From positions 1 through 50,393 of the forward strand of contig NZ_JAQSDH010000016.1 of assembly GCF_029945805.1 (NCBI RefSeq): a DNA stretch of 50,393 nucleotides, given 5' to 3'. The notes under the pieces were generated by a model, which was not told the DNA's origin, made no database searches, and saw only the letters and a list, made by a program, of their open reading frames with translations. Both the position numbers and the translations under genes were made by a program. Shown one piece after another: positions 34,189-43,428 of the stretch. Source of the stretch: Flavobacterium sp. GTDB lineage: Bacteria; Bacteroidota; Bacteroidia; Flavobacteriales; Flavobacteriaceae. Numbering within the stretch: position 1 is the stretch's first letter; every line of letters begins with the position of its first letter.

Positions 34189-35457
34189 ATGAGCAAATAT
34201 GTTACCGCAGCACAGGCTGTACAAGTCGTAAAATCTGGAGATAGAGTCTATCTTCAAGCCGCAGCAGCTGCACCAACAATACTAGCAAATGCTTTAGCTG
34301 ATAGAGCATCGGAGTTAAGAAACGTTGAAATTTGCCATCTTCACACAGAAGGAGAAGCGCGCTATGCTACTCCCGAATTGTCCGAAAGTTTCCATGTAAA
34401 TTCGTTTTTTATTGGTGCCAATGTTCGTCATACAATACACGCAGGCAATGGTTCGTATACACCCGTTTTTTTGAGCGAATTGCCCAATCTTTTTAGAAAA
34501 AATGTACTTCCTTTGGATGTTATTTTCATACACGTTTCGCCACCCGATAGACACGGATATTGTTCGCTCGGGGTTTCAGTAGAAGCTACTGTTGCTGCTA
34601 TCGAAAATGCTAAAATTGTCATTGCACAAGTAAATCCGCAGATGCCACGAACTTTTGGTGACGGAATTTTACACGTATCTGAAATTAATTATTTAGTTGA
34701 GGTTGACACGCCAATTTATGGTCATGAACCCACCCCGTTTTCAATGGAAGAAGAAAAGATTGGTAGTTTTATAGCTTCGTTAATTGAAGATAAAAGTACG
34801 CTTCAAATGGGAATTGGTTCTATTCCGAATGCGGCTTTAAGTAAATTAAAAAATCATAAAGATTTAGGCTTACATACTGAAATGTTTTCCGATGGTGTTA
34901 TCGATTTGATTGAGAATAATGTCATCAATTGTAATTATAAAGGAACTTTACGAGGTCGCGCTTTGGCAACTTTTTTAATTGGTTCCAAAAGATTATACGA
35001 TTTTGTTAACGACAATCCGTTCATAGAAATGAAAGAATCGTCGATGGTAAATGATACCGCTCGCATTAGAAAAAACCCTAAAATGGTTTCTATAAATTCG
35101 GCGATCGAGGTTGATGTAACGGGGCAAGTTTGTGCCGATTCGATTGGTGCTAAAATGTATTCAGGTGTTGGCGGACAGATGGATTTTATTCGTGGTGCTT
35201 CTTTAAGTTTGGGTGGAAAAGCAATTATCGCGCTGCCATCAACTACCAAAAGGGGCGAAAGTAGAATTGTTCCTTATTTGAAACAAGGTGCTGGCGTTGT
35301 GACTACGCGGTCGCACGTGCAGTACATTATCACCGAAAATGGGATTGCCGATTTATACGGGAAAACATTGCGCCAACGTGTAACGGAATTGGTAAGAATT
35401 GCACATCCAAATCACCAAGAAAGTATTGAAAAAGGATATTATGATATGTTAAAGTAA
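34189..35457 (+). CDS. Acetyl-CoA hydrolase/transferase family protein
   Basis: A 422-residue CoA-transferase of the family that includes 4-hydroxybutyrate CoA-transferase, succinyl-CoA:acetate CoA-transferase and acetyl-CoA hydrolase. The N-terminal half has the CoA-site region VSPPDRHGYCSLGVSVEAT. The C-terminal half has LHTEMFSDGVIDLIE (candidate catalytic Glu), GVGGQMDFIRGASLS and LPSTTKRGESRIVP. These enzymes move CoA between small acids through a glutamyl-CoA thioester. The substrate pair cannot be told here. Single gene followed by a terminator. Confidence 0.9.
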   Translation: MSKYVTAAQAVQVVKSGDRVYLQAAAAAPTILANALADRASELRNVEICHLHTEGEARYATPELSESFHVNSFFIGANVRHTIHAGNGSYTPVFLSELPNLFRKNVLPLDVIFIHVSPPDRHGYCSLGVSVEATVAAIENAKIVIAQVNPQMPRTFGDGILHVSEINYLVEVDTPIYGHEPTPFSMEEEKIGSFIASLIEDKSTLQMGIGSIPNAALSKLKNHKDLGLHTEMFSDGVIDLIENNVINCNYKGTLRGRALATFLIGSKRLYDFVNDNPFIEMKESSMVNDTARIRKNPKMVSINSAIEVDVTGQVCADSIGAKMYSGVGGQMDFIRGASLSLGGKAIIALPSTTKRGESRIVPYLKQGAGVVTTRSHVQYIITENGIADLYGKTLRQRVTELVRIAHPNHQESIEKGYYDMLK

Positions 35458-35463
35458 TATAAC

Positions 35464-35488
35464 GTCCCAAGAAATTGGGACTTTTTTA
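35464..35488 (+). terminator. Terminator of the CoA-transferase gene
   Basis: GTCCCAA (35464-35470), loop GAAA, TTGGGAC (35475-35481), then six T. Confidence 0.9.
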
Positions 35489-35518
35489 GTTTTAAAGCTT
35501 TTGCGCGTATGCTTTTTG

Positions 35519-35815
35519 TAGAGCGTGGAACTGCCTGAATTCGTATTTTTTGGCGCTAAATAAGCAAGATCTGTTTATCCAAATGAAATGAATAAATTTT
35601 AACAAACGATTGTTTTTGAGTCTATTACGAGTAGTTCTAAATTTAATTCAAGCTGTGTAGGAGTTAAATACGATAAAAAACAAGGCGGGATTGTATTAGA
35701 TCAAATCAGAACAGTTGATAGGCAAAGAATAATTTAGGTTTCAGGAAATTTAAGCGTAAAAGAATCCTAAAAAGTTAAAAATGTTCTCCAATTAACTTAT
35801 ATTGATTGCAGTTAG
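35519..35815 (+). pseudogene. Decayed MazF/PemK-type toxin gene
   Basis: The 450-base gap between the CoA-transferase and the LRR gene contains a single reading frame that is recognisably PemK/MazF but has five internal stops. In order it reads SVELPEFVFFGAK, stop, ARSVYPNEMNKF, stop, then QTIVFESITSSSKFNSSCVG, then GGIVLDQIRTVDRQRII, stop, VSGNLSVKES, stop, and KVKNVLQLTYIDCS. LDQIRTVDRQR is the family's hallmark. The first stop (TAG at 35519) stands where the family usually has Trp, consistent with a TGG to TAG change. All pieces are in the same frame, so decay is by substitutions with few indels. No antitoxin remnant is evident. A fossil, not a functional gene. Confidence 0.8.
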
Positions 35816-35908
35816 CGGTTAGAGAATCGATAAAGATTTTCTTGTATTTGTTTTAAAATTTCAGATGTTTTAATTTTAAATTCAATGACACTCCAGTTAT
35901 GGGTTAGG

Positions 35909-37333
35909 TTATTCTTTTACAAACTTCTCAGTGGTTGTTCCTTTTTCCGTTACCATTTTGATAAAATAACTTCCTGTCTTTAGATTTGACACATCGATGG
36001 TCGAAAGGTTTTTGGCATTAGAAATTGTCAGTACTGTTTGTCCCAATAAATTATAAAGATAGATTGATTTCAGGGTAACTACTTCGTTCGATTGCAGATG
36101 AAGTAGGTTCTTTGTTGGGTTTGGATAGACAAGAATAAGAATGTTGGCTGCAAAATCTGGTGCAGCCAAATCGCATAAAGAATTGACTTGGCAATTGGAA
36201 TATCCATATTCGGCAATAAGATTTTCTATGGTGGTAATTTGTGCAACATCGGCACAAATGTAACTCAGATTCTGATTGCCCGAAAGATTTAAAAACTGTT
36301 CACTACTTCCATTTTTAATATTTAAAGTAGTTAAAAGTGGATTGTTGTGACAGTTTAGAATAGATAATGAAGACATAGAACTTGCATCTAAGGTACTAAT
36401 TTGATTCGCACTACAATCTAACACTTCAATATTTTGAGTTTCGTTAAAGGTTATAGAAGGAATGAAGTTCTCTTGGCAATACAATGAATTCAGAGCAGCC
36501 ATATTACTCAGAACAAAAGGATTGCTTATTTGATTTGACTCACAATTCAGAATAGAAAGATTTGTGAGGTTGGTTAACTCTATAGAAGTGATTTGGTTAT
36601 CGGCAAAATTTAAAGTGATTAAATGGTTTAAATTATTTACATCTAATGCGGTAAGTTGATTGGACGCACAATTTAGCGCCGTTAAATTCACCAAAGCACT
36701 AAAATCCAAAACAGTGAATTGATTTGACGGACAGTTCAAAGTGGTTAATTGTGTTAAAGCACTAACATTTAAAGTGGTCAACTGATTGTAATCACATTGT
36801 AACGTTTGAAGATTTAATAAATTATTAATTTCTAGTGCGGTCAGAAAATTAAACTTGCAACTCAGAAATTGGATGTTTGTAGCATTTGCAAAATTAATTT
36901 GCGTAAGTGTGTTTTCTGCACATTCCAGAGTGATTAGTTGTGTTAAACCCGTCAGGTTTAAAGAGGTCAACAAGTTTAGGTTGCACAGTAACGATTTAAG
37001 ACGAATCAAATTGCCGATCTCTATTGTAGAAATTTGATTCTGATTGCAGTTAAGTGACCGAAGATTAACAAAGTATTCAATACCCGCTATATTGCTAATA
37101 TTGGCTATTGAAACATTCAAAGTAATAATCTGCAACGCTTCGTTAACGTCTATTTCATTATCATTATTACTATCGATTTTTATGAAATCTAAACCGCCAT
37201 TTGAGGCAATAGTGTTCATCGGACTTGCCGCTAATAATTTTGCTTTAAAATTAGCATCAGGAAAGTTTATAATTTGTGCGTTGGCGAATAGTTTGGTAGC
37301 TAAAACGAGCAAAAGAAGATAGTAGTGCTTCAT
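35909..37333 (-). CDS. Secreted leucine-rich-repeat protein with T9SS sorting domain
   Basis: A 474-residue protein. The signal peptide ends FANAQ (about 20). About 14 repeats of 21-22 residues follow (pattern L-x-x-L-x-x-L-x-C/F-x-x-N-Q-hydrophobic-T/S, for example LTALNCASNQLTALDVNNL), giving an LRR solenoid with an unusually regular Cys/Asn ladder. The last 80 residues (YPNPTKNLLHLQSNEVV, then LKTGSYFIKMVTEKG with a TTEKFVKE end) form a type A T9SS sorting domain. It should be exported to the surface, where LRR proteins commonly mediate adhesion. Ligand unknown. A -7 box lies at 37352-37359. Confidence 0.9.
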   Translation of the reverse strand: MKHYYLLLLVLATKLFANAQIINFPDANFKAKLLAASPMNTIASNGGLDFIKIDSNNDNEIDVNEALQIITLNVSIANISNIAGIEYFVNLRSLNCNQNQISTIEIGNLIRLKSLLCNLNLLTSLNLTGLTQLITLECAENTLTQINFANATNIQFLSCKFNFLTALEINNLLNLQTLQCDYNQLTTLNVSALTQLTTLNCPSNQFTVLDFSALVNLTALNCASNQLTALDVNNLNHLITLNFADNQITSIELTNLTNLSILNCESNQISNPFVLSNMAALNSLYCQENFIPSITFNETQNIEVLDCSANQISTLDASSMSSLSILNCHNNPLLTTLNIKNGSSEQFLNLSGNQNLSYICADVAQITTIENLIAEYGYSNCQVNSLCDLAAPDFAANILILVYPNPTKNLLHLQSNEVVTLKSIYLYNLLGQTVLTISNAKNLSTIDVSNLKTGSYFIKMVTEKGTTTEKFVKE

Positions 37334-37351
37334 GAAACGGGTTTAATTTTC

Positions 37352-37359
37352 AAAGATAT
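37352..37359 (-). promoter_or_regulatory. -7 promoter box of the T9SS LRR gene
   Basis: The minus strand reads TATCTTTG, 18 bases before the start codon. Confidence 0.5.
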
Positions 37360-37465
37360 AAAATATTACTCATGACTTGTTTTTTCTTTAAAATAATGAA
37401 AACACATTCTTGACCGACGGATAAAAAATATCGGAAACGCAGAAATATAAAATAAAAATAATCAA

Positions 37466-37583
37466 TTAACGACAAGCGCTGTGCCGAAAACGGAAAAGTA
37501 GTCCCTCGTTATAAACTATGAAAAAGCTTGTCAAAAATTTAGGGTACTCGAACAGTTTTATAGAAATTGTGCACAGCCGTTAA
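37466..37583. repeat. Small inverted-repeat element in a 302-base gene-free gap
   Basis: The gap 37334-37635 holds no gene that I can support. It contains TTAACG (37466-37471) and CTGTGC (37479-37484), matched in inverse by GCACAG (37571-37576) and CGTTAA (37578-37583), so the ends of a 118-bp segment are complementary. A second inverted pair, AAATTTAGGG (37535-37544) and CCCTAAATTT (37605-37614), crosses its right edge. It resembles the short non-coding repeats scattered in flavobacterial genomes, but I cannot count copies from one window. Confidence 0.5.
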
Positions 37584-37635
37584 ACACGATTAGCTTGACA
37601 GAATCCCTAAATTTGCGGAGTATTTTGTAGCGTTA

Positions 37636-39021
37636 TCAATCCGGATTTGCCATTATTTTAAATAATTCAGCATTCGAAATTAAATAACGATTTTCTAAAC
37701 TCAAGGCTGATAGCTGTGAGCCTACCAAATTATTTTCTCTAGTGTTAATTAGAAAAATGGAACTTTCTCCAAACGAAAACAAGCGTTCTTCTGAACTTAA
37801 CATGACGTTATAATCTTTAACTAAATCAGAAATTAGTTTACGTTGTCTTTCTAACGAATTGATTTCGGTTTGTTGTCCGGTGATTTTGTTTTTTAGTTGC
37901 ACACGTTCTAAATCGAGATCGTATTTTGTATCTTGAATTTTAAATTTAGCCAATTGCAAACTACCGCGTTCTTTTCTTAAAAAAATAGGATAACTAAAAT
38001 TCACACCCACTTTATAGTTGTTAAAATTAGTGTCATTCCAATAGTTGGGTTCCGATAGATAGTGATAACCCAAATCAATTTTTGGCAACAACGCATTTCC
38101 TTTCAATTGCCGTTCTACTTCTAAAATCGCAATTTTATTTTGCAGTGCATTTATTTTGGGATGGTTCTCAATAGAAACTGTTTCAATCAAAAGTTCATTT
38201 GTTTTTAATGTTTCTTTAATGGTAAATTCTAACTTTTCTTCCGGAACAATTTCGTCTTGTAATTCCATTGGGACGTTGTTGTCCAACCATAAAAAATTAG
38301 ATAATTCTAGTTTAGCTTTGGTTAATTTTAATTGAGAATCTTCTAAGTTTAATTTTCTGTTTCTAACAATGATTCCGGCTTCAATACTATCGATAGCTGG
38401 TTTGTCACCATTTTTTATCAAACTTTGAACGCCATTAAACCGTAGTTCTGCATTATTTAAATAATTCTTATACAATTCCACTTCGCTAAAATTCCGTTTC
38501 CAATTGAAGTAAGCAACCGACGCGTTATACAAAACCTCTATGGCTTGCAATTTTCTTTGAGCTTGACTCAATTGAATTTGAATTTTAGCTTTACGCAAAT
38601 CGGCCATTCTTTGGTTAATCAATAATCCTTGACCAATTGGAACGGTAACTCCTAGCGAAGTTAATCCTTGGTTTGGTGTTGTATTTTGTGGATTCAAAAA
38701 AACTCCTTCGCTATTGTCAAAACCAGCTTTCACCTCAATTCCGTACCACGTTGGAATTTTAAAGCTGCTGTTCAAAAGTGAATAATATTCCTTGTCTTTG
38801 AATTGTTTTTTATTAAAATCTACCTCGATTTTTGGATCAAAACCACCGCGTGCCATCATTAAATTGGCTTGAGCACTGGTAACTTCAAGAGCAGCGCTTT
38901 TCACCATCGGATGGTGTTTTTTTACATAGCCTAAATACTCATTATAGGTAAATTCTTTTTGGATTTTTTCTTGTCCAAATAATGAAAAACTAGAAATCAG
39001 CAAGAGCACAATGTATTTCAT
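37636..39021 (-). CDS. TolC family outer membrane channel protein
   Basis: A 461-residue TolC-type protein with signal peptide (about 1-16, ending SLFGQ). Two similar halves of long helices, each with a short strand region (FNKKQFKDKEYYSLLNSSF; VGVNFSYPIFLRKERGSLQL), give the outer-membrane barrel and periplasmic tunnel. It is the last gene of the exporter set. Its ATG overlaps the stop codon of the HlyD gene by one base, so the two are coupled. It should form the outer-membrane exit for the ABC-HlyD complex upstream. Confidence 0.9.
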   Translation of the reverse strand: MKYIVLLLISSFSLFGQEKIQKEFTYNEYLGYVKKHHPMVKSAALEVTSAQANLMMARGGFDPKIEVDFNKKQFKDKEYYSLLNSSFKIPTWYGIEVKAGFDNSEGVFLNPQNTTPNQGLTSLGVTVPIGQGLLINQRMADLRKAKIQIQLSQAQRKLQAIEVLYNASVAYFNWKRNFSEVELYKNYLNNAELRFNGVQSLIKNGDKPAIDSIEAGIIVRNRKLNLEDSQLKLTKAKLELSNFLWLDNNVPMELQDEIVPEEKLEFTIKETLKTNELLIETVSIENHPKINALQNKIAILEVERQLKGNALLPKIDLGYHYLSEPNYWNDTNFNNYKVGVNFSYPIFLRKERGSLQLAKFKIQDTKYDLDLERVQLKNKITGQQTEINSLERQRKLISDLVKDYNVMLSSEERLFSFGESSIFLINTRENNLVGSQLSALSLENRYLISNAELFKIMANPD

Positions 39022-40367
39022 TATTTTTTCTCTTTAGATTTTTCTGCACTTGGTTGATAATAATCGGGAGGAAAACCATTTAGCGTTCGCCAGATTTCAA
39101 ACCAAATAGGAACATTTTTCAATAATGCCAATGTTTGCGCACCCGAGCCAATACTGACTTGCTTAGGCCAAGCTTGTTCGTTTTTGTCTGGTGCAATCAA
39201 TACCCTAAATTTTCCATTTGGACTTATGAAATTTTCAATAGCTACAATTTTGCCACCAAAAGTTCCATAACTCATGTTGGGCCAACCTGAAAAAACTATT
39301 GTTGGCCAACCATCAAACCAAACGCTTACTTTTTCGCCTTTGTGAATCAATGGTAAATCGTTTGCAGAAACATAGGTTTCAACAGCAAGATCATATTTAG
39401 AAGGCATGATGCTTACAATTTGAGTTCCTTCTTTTATAGTTTCGCCAAGTCCCGATTGTATAGCACGGTTCACATAGCCATCTTGCGGCGCTTTTATATA
39501 GTATAATCCGTTTCTAATTTGGTAGTTTACATATTGATTTTCTAGTTTATTGACTTGGGCTTCTGTGTCGTATTGACTGCTCAAAGCGGTATATTGGTCA
39601 CTTCGTGCTTTGGAGTCTTTCTCTGCATATTCAGCACTGATTCTGTTGACTTCGACTTTGCTGTTTATAAGTTCGTTTTTACTTGCTAGTAATTTGTTTT
39701 CTTGTGTAATAATTTTAGCTTCCACTTCCTGCAATTTCAATCTTTTTTCTTCCACATCGGTTAGTGGTTTTAAACCTTCTTTATTCAAAGTTATCGAACG
39801 ATTGAATTGTGTTGTAGCAATTTTTATTTGGGTTTTTACGGCTTCCAAATCCATGCTGTCGCTTTTGATTTTCAAAAATCCTTGGCGGATTTTATTTCTT
39901 GCTTGTTCTAGCTTCAATTTTTTTTCGTTATCAATAGCGCTTATTTGGGCAGAAAGCGATGTTACTTTTCCTCCATAAGATTCTACGGACATTTTTTTAG
40001 CATCGACTTGACTCTTAGTGTTTTTAACCAAATTTGGATCAAAATAGTCTTCTTTGACTTCAGAAATAAATAAAATGGTATCGCCTTTTTTTACAAAATC
40101 GCCTTCTTGAACATACCATTTTTCTATTCTACCAGCAATCGCAGAGTGAATAGTTTGTGGTCTTTGGTCAGGTTTTAGCGTAGTTACGGCTCCACTTCCC
40201 GAAATATTTTGTGTCCATGGAAGAAATAAAATTACCAATCCAACTATTGATGTTATTCCGATAATTTTATTTAAAATTTTATAATGTGGTCTGTTTGAAA
40301 GACTTTTAATGGTACTATAATGCTGTAAATTTTCAGTAATTGTATTTTTTGTAGAAATATTTAGCAT
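39021..40367 (-). CDS. HlyD family membrane fusion (adaptor) protein
   Basis: A 448-residue periplasmic adaptor. A cytoplasmic N-terminus, one membrane helix (about 34-52, IIGITSIVGLVILFLPW), a lipoyl-like half (HSAIAGRIEKWYVQEGDFV), a long coiled-coil hairpin (about 110-270, rich in K, E and Q), the second lipoyl half (YYIKAPQDGYVNRAIQSG) and a beta-barrel region follow in order. This is the layout of adaptors that link an inner-membrane ABC exporter to TolC. It lies between the ABC gene (5-base gap) and tolC. Confidence 0.92.
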   Translation of the reverse strand: MLNISTKNTITENLQHYSTIKSLSNRPHYKILNKIIGITSIVGLVILFLPWTQNISGSGAVTTLKPDQRPQTIHSAIAGRIEKWYVQEGDFVKKGDTILFISEVKEDYFDPNLVKNTKSQVDAKKMSVESYGGKVTSLSAQISAIDNEKKLKLEQARNKIRQGFLKIKSDSMDLEAVKTQIKIATTQFNRSITLNKEGLKPLTDVEEKRLKLQEVEAKIITQENKLLASKNELINSKVEVNRISAEYAEKDSKARSDQYTALSSQYDTEAQVNKLENQYVNYQIRNGLYYIKAPQDGYVNRAIQSGLGETIKEGTQIVSIMPSKYDLAVETYVSANDLPLIHKGEKVSVWFDGWPTIVFSGWPNMSYGTFGGKIVAIENFISPNGKFRVLIAPDKNEQAWPKQVSIGSGAQTLALLKNVPIWFEIWRTLNGFPPDYYQPSAEKSKEKK

Positions 40368-40372
40368 GATGT

Positions 40373-42037
40373 TTATTTTTTAGAATCAGTAATGATTTTG
40401 CCTTCTTTCATGGTTATTTTTCTGGTACATTTTTGTTCCCAATACTTATTTTTTGAGGATACAATAAGTGTCCAATTATTTTTTGGGTCGGTTAAAAAAT
40501 CAATAATTTCTCTTGCTGCATCTTCATCCATTTTATCAATTGGATCTTCATAAAAAACTATTTTAGGTCTGTTTATAATACTTCTTGCTAAAATAATCTT
40601 TTGAGCGTTGGATGAAGAAAGTTGTCTTCCTTCGGGAAAAATTTTTGTGTCTAAACCGTCAGGAAGTGATTTAATAAAAGAACCTAGTTTGACACTTTCA
40701 ATTGCCCATTTCAAATCTTCGTATGGAATTAAAGGATTGTTAAACGTTATGTTTTCTAAAACGGTTCCTTCAAAAGGAGTTTCGCCTTGAATAATCGTTC
40801 CTATTTGAGATCGATAATGATTTAGATCAATTTTTCTGTAACTGTCGTCATTTATAAATAAAGATCCTTTGGTTGGTTGTATGAATCCTGATAATATTCT
40901 TAATAATGTTGTTTTCCCCGATCCATTAGCGCCTTCTAAATATATTTTTTCCGACTGTTCTATTTTTAAATTAATTTTTTCAAGTACATAATCTGTAGAT
41001 CCGGGAAATTGAAAACCAAGATTTTCAGCTTCAAGTGAAATATTTGTAAAACAAAAATCAGCTTCAGTAGTTGTAGTTTGTTCAATTTTTAGGTCGACTA
41101 TTTGTCCAATTTTTTCAATAGAAGTCAATACATCATATATACTTTCAAGTCCAATTATTAGTTTTTCTACAGAGTTTATAATTAAAATTATAATAATTTC
41201 TGCTGCCACAAACTGACCAATATTCATACGTTGATTCAACACAAGATAACCGCCAATGAAAAGTAAACAAGCTGTTATAATAACTTTAAAGCCAATGAGT
41301 TGAATGAATTGTCTCTTGATTACTTTAAAATGATTTTCTCTGCTTTTTAAATAGTGTTCTACAAGATCATTGTTTTTTTGTAAAGCAAAATCAAAATTGT
41401 CTTTTTTAAGAAAACTAAAATTGTTACGAGCCATTTCTTGCAGCCAACCTGCAACTTTATATTTGTATTTAGATTCTTTTAAACTAGTGCTTATTCCAGC
41501 GCTATAAGAAAATCTGAAAATCGAATACAATAAAATTACCAATATGATTCCAAGGAAAATAAAAAATGGATGATACAAGGATAATAGTATGAGTCCAAAT
41601 AAAATTTGTAGTAATGCGGTTGGAAAATCTACCAATAATTTTGAAGTTCCTTTTTGGATGGATAATGTATCAAAAAAACGATTTGCTAATTCTGGCGGAT
41701 ATTGATTGTATTGTTCATCAAATTTTATTTTAGGTAGTCTAAAAGCAAATTCAAAGGAAGAACGAATGAATATTTTTTGTTGAATATTTTCGGTTATTCG
41801 GAGTTGCATTAGGGAAAGAATTCCAACCAATACGACGCCAATAACCACGATAACAACTAGTACAATCCAAGAGATACTAACTCTTCCCGATTGAATTAAG
41901 TTTATGATGGCTTGAATTCCTAAAGGCAAAGACAAACTTACAAGTCCTGCAAATATCGCATAAAACATGATTTGAGAAATATCTCTTCTATCTAATTTCA
42001 GTAAATTGAAAAATCGCTGTAATGGGTGTGAATTCAT
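40373..42037 (-). CDS. ABC exporter (membrane domain fused to ATPase) with degenerate ATPase motifs
   Basis: A half-transporter of 554 residues from the Met at 42037 (an alternative ATG at 42061 would overlap the TetR gene by 20 bases). Six membrane helices (about 25-300) precede the ATPase. Numbered from the longer start, Walker A GANGSGKTT (377-385) and the Q-loop Gln425 are intact. The signature is LSSSNAQ (481-487) instead of LSGGQ. Walker B ends in E505-D506 where DE is normal, and the switch His is replaced by Lys537 (LIVSSKNK). It probably binds ATP, but hydrolysis may be weak or unusual. No C39 peptidase domain. It pairs with HlyD and TolC as a type I-like exporter. Confidence 0.88.
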   Translation of the reverse strand: MNSHPLQRFFNLLKLDRRDISQIMFYAIFAGLVSLSLPLGIQAIINLIQSGRVSISWIVLVVIVVIGVVLVGILSLMQLRITENIQQKIFIRSSFEFAFRLPKIKFDEQYNQYPPELANRFFDTLSIQKGTSKLLVDFPTALLQILFGLILLSLYHPFFIFLGIILVILLYSIFRFSYSAGISTSLKESKYKYKVAGWLQEMARNNFSFLKKDNFDFALQKNNDLVEHYLKSRENHFKVIKRQFIQLIGFKVIITACLLFIGGYLVLNQRMNIGQFVAAEIIIILIINSVEKLIIGLESIYDVLTSIEKIGQIVDLKIEQTTTTEADFCFTNISLEAENLGFQFPGSTDYVLEKINLKIEQSEKIYLEGANGSGKTTLLRILSGFIQPTKGSLFINDDSYRKIDLNHYRSQIGTIIQGETPFEGTVLENITFNNPLIPYEDLKWAIESVKLGSFIKSLPDGLDTKIFPEGRQLSSSNAQKIILARSIINRPKIVFYEDPIDKMDEDAAREIIDFLTDPKNNWTLIVSSKNKYWEQKCTRKITMKEGKIITDSKK

Positions 42038-42041
42038 TTTT

Positions 42042-42713
42042 TTATCGTAATGTATTTTCAACTAGATTAATATAAAAATGCGTTGGAGTAACTTCATCAT
42101 TGCAATTGGTTATCGTTTTTAAATGATTTTTTAAAAAGTGTTGGTGCATAGCTCCGTCAACAATTGATGATGCTAAACTCTTTGGAAATTCATAGGTACT
42201 ATTTACATCTTGAATCATAGCTACGATTCTATTGATTACCCGTTTGTAGGTTAAAAAAAAGCCTTCTTCATTTTCGTCATCAATTTCCTTGGTCAATAGC
42301 GTTTTTATATATTCCGCAATAATGATTTTATTTAATATAGACTCATTTATATTAATAGTTGCAGAATCGTCCTCTATTTTTTCGGTTACTATGGTGATTG
42401 CTTTTTTTAGTTTTTCTAACGGATTTTCTATGTTATTGGTAGCAAAAACCAATTTATATTCTATCCAACCCCAATACCAAGATGAAAGATACAGTAACAA
42501 TTTCTGTTTGCTTTCAAAATAACGGTAAATCGAACTTTCGTTTGATCCAATTCTTTCTCCTAATTTTTTAAAAGTGAAGGTTTCAAAACCAATCTCATCA
42601 ATTAGAAGAATACTATTTTCGATAATTTTTTTTCCTAAATCAGAAGTTTCAGGATTTTTAACATAGAGTTTTTCATTCATCAATATGATAATGTTTGAAA
42701 GAATTGATTCCAT
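42042..42713 (-). CDS. TetR/AcrR family transcriptional regulator
   Basis: A 223-residue regulator. The N-terminal helix-turn-helix (about 28-72) includes IGFETFTFKKLGERIGSNES and SSIYRYFESKQKLLLYL, the TetR signature. The C-terminal ligand-binding part is helical and unassigned. It lies in the middle of a run of six minus-strand genes, 9 bases after TerC and next to the ABC gene, so it most likely controls this exporter. The operator site is not identifiable by eye. Confidence 0.92.
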   Translation of the reverse strand: MESILSNIIILMNEKLYVKNPETSDLGKKIIENSILLIDEIGFETFTFKKLGERIGSNESSIYRYFESKQKLLLYLSSWYWGWIEYKLVFATNNIENPLEKLKKAITIVTEKIEDDSATININESILNKIIIAEYIKTLLTKEIDDENEEGFFLTYKRVINRIVAMIQDVNSTYEFPKSLASSIVDGAMHQHFLKNHLKTITNCNDEVTPTHFYINLVENTLR

Positions 42714-42722
42714 ATTATTTAA

Positions 42723-43424
42723 TTATTTTTTAGTGGTTGAAGGTATCGTTCTCATCTGAATTACATCTACTAAAAAGGCAAATGCCATTGAAAAATAAAT
42801 ATACCCTTTTGGTATTTCAAACTGAAAACCTTCAGCTATTAAAGATACGCCAATCATCATTAAAAAACAAAGCGCTAAAACTTTAAACGATGGATGTTTG
42901 GATATAAACCCACTTATTGGTTTGGAAGCAATCAGCATAATTATAACTGTTACAACTACGGCTGTATACATAATCCAAAGTTCGTTTACCATTCCTACAG
43001 CTGTAATGATTGAATCTATTGAAAACACTAAATCTAAAATAATAACTTCTCCTAAGAGTTTTCCAAAACTGCCTTTTTTGATTGGAGTAGGTTCGTTAGA
43101 ATTAGCAACTTCAGTTTTGTGATATATTTCTTTGGTACTTTTATAAATCAAAAATAGTCCACCCAGTATTAGAATGAGTCCTTTTCCAGTAAATGAAACG
43201 TCGTTAATTTCAAAAAGTTCTTGGTCTAGTTTTAAAATCCACGATATTAAGGCTAAAAGTGCTAATCGCATAACCATAGCCAAACCAATTCCCCAATATC
43301 GTAATTTATTGCGTTGGCTTTCGGGAAGTTTATCTGCTAAAATGGAGATAAAGATAATATTATCGATTCCTAGAATTACTTCTAATGCGATAAGTGATAG
43401 TAGTGGTATAAGTGCGTCTAACAT
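42723..43424 (-). CDS. TerC family membrane protein
   Basis: A 233-residue polytopic membrane protein with about seven helices. The two acidic repeat motifs EVILGIDNIIFI (about 15-26) and LDLVFSIDSIITAVGM carry the Asp and Glu residues typical of TerC. Family members are linked to tellurite resistance and, in Bacillus, to manganese export and loading of secreted enzymes with metal. It is 4 bases after the LRR gene and 9 bases before the TetR gene, so it is probably part of the exporter transcript, which makes a link between metal supply and secretion plausible. Confidence 0.92.
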   Translation of the reverse strand: MLDALIPLLSLIALEVILGIDNIIFISILADKLPESQRNKLRYWGIGLAMVMRLALLALISWILKLDQELFEINDVSFTGKGLILILGGLFLIYKSTKEIYHKTEVANSNEPTPIKKGSFGKLLGEVIILDLVFSIDSIITAVGMVNELWIMYTAVVVTVIIMLIASKPISGFISKHPSFKVLALCFLMMIGVSLIAEGFQFEIPKGYIYFSMAFAFLVDVIQMRTIPSTTKK

Positions 43425-43428
43425 ATTT

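Noticed and set aside
35486..35908. Gap of about 420 bases as empty intergenic sequence
   Set aside because: Translation shows a decayed MazF/PemK frame, which is reported as a pseudogene.
36000..37250. Regular repeats seen in DNA as a possible CRISPR-like or satellite array
   Set aside because: They are the 21-22-codon leucine-rich repeats of a coding gene, not conserved at the nucleotide level.
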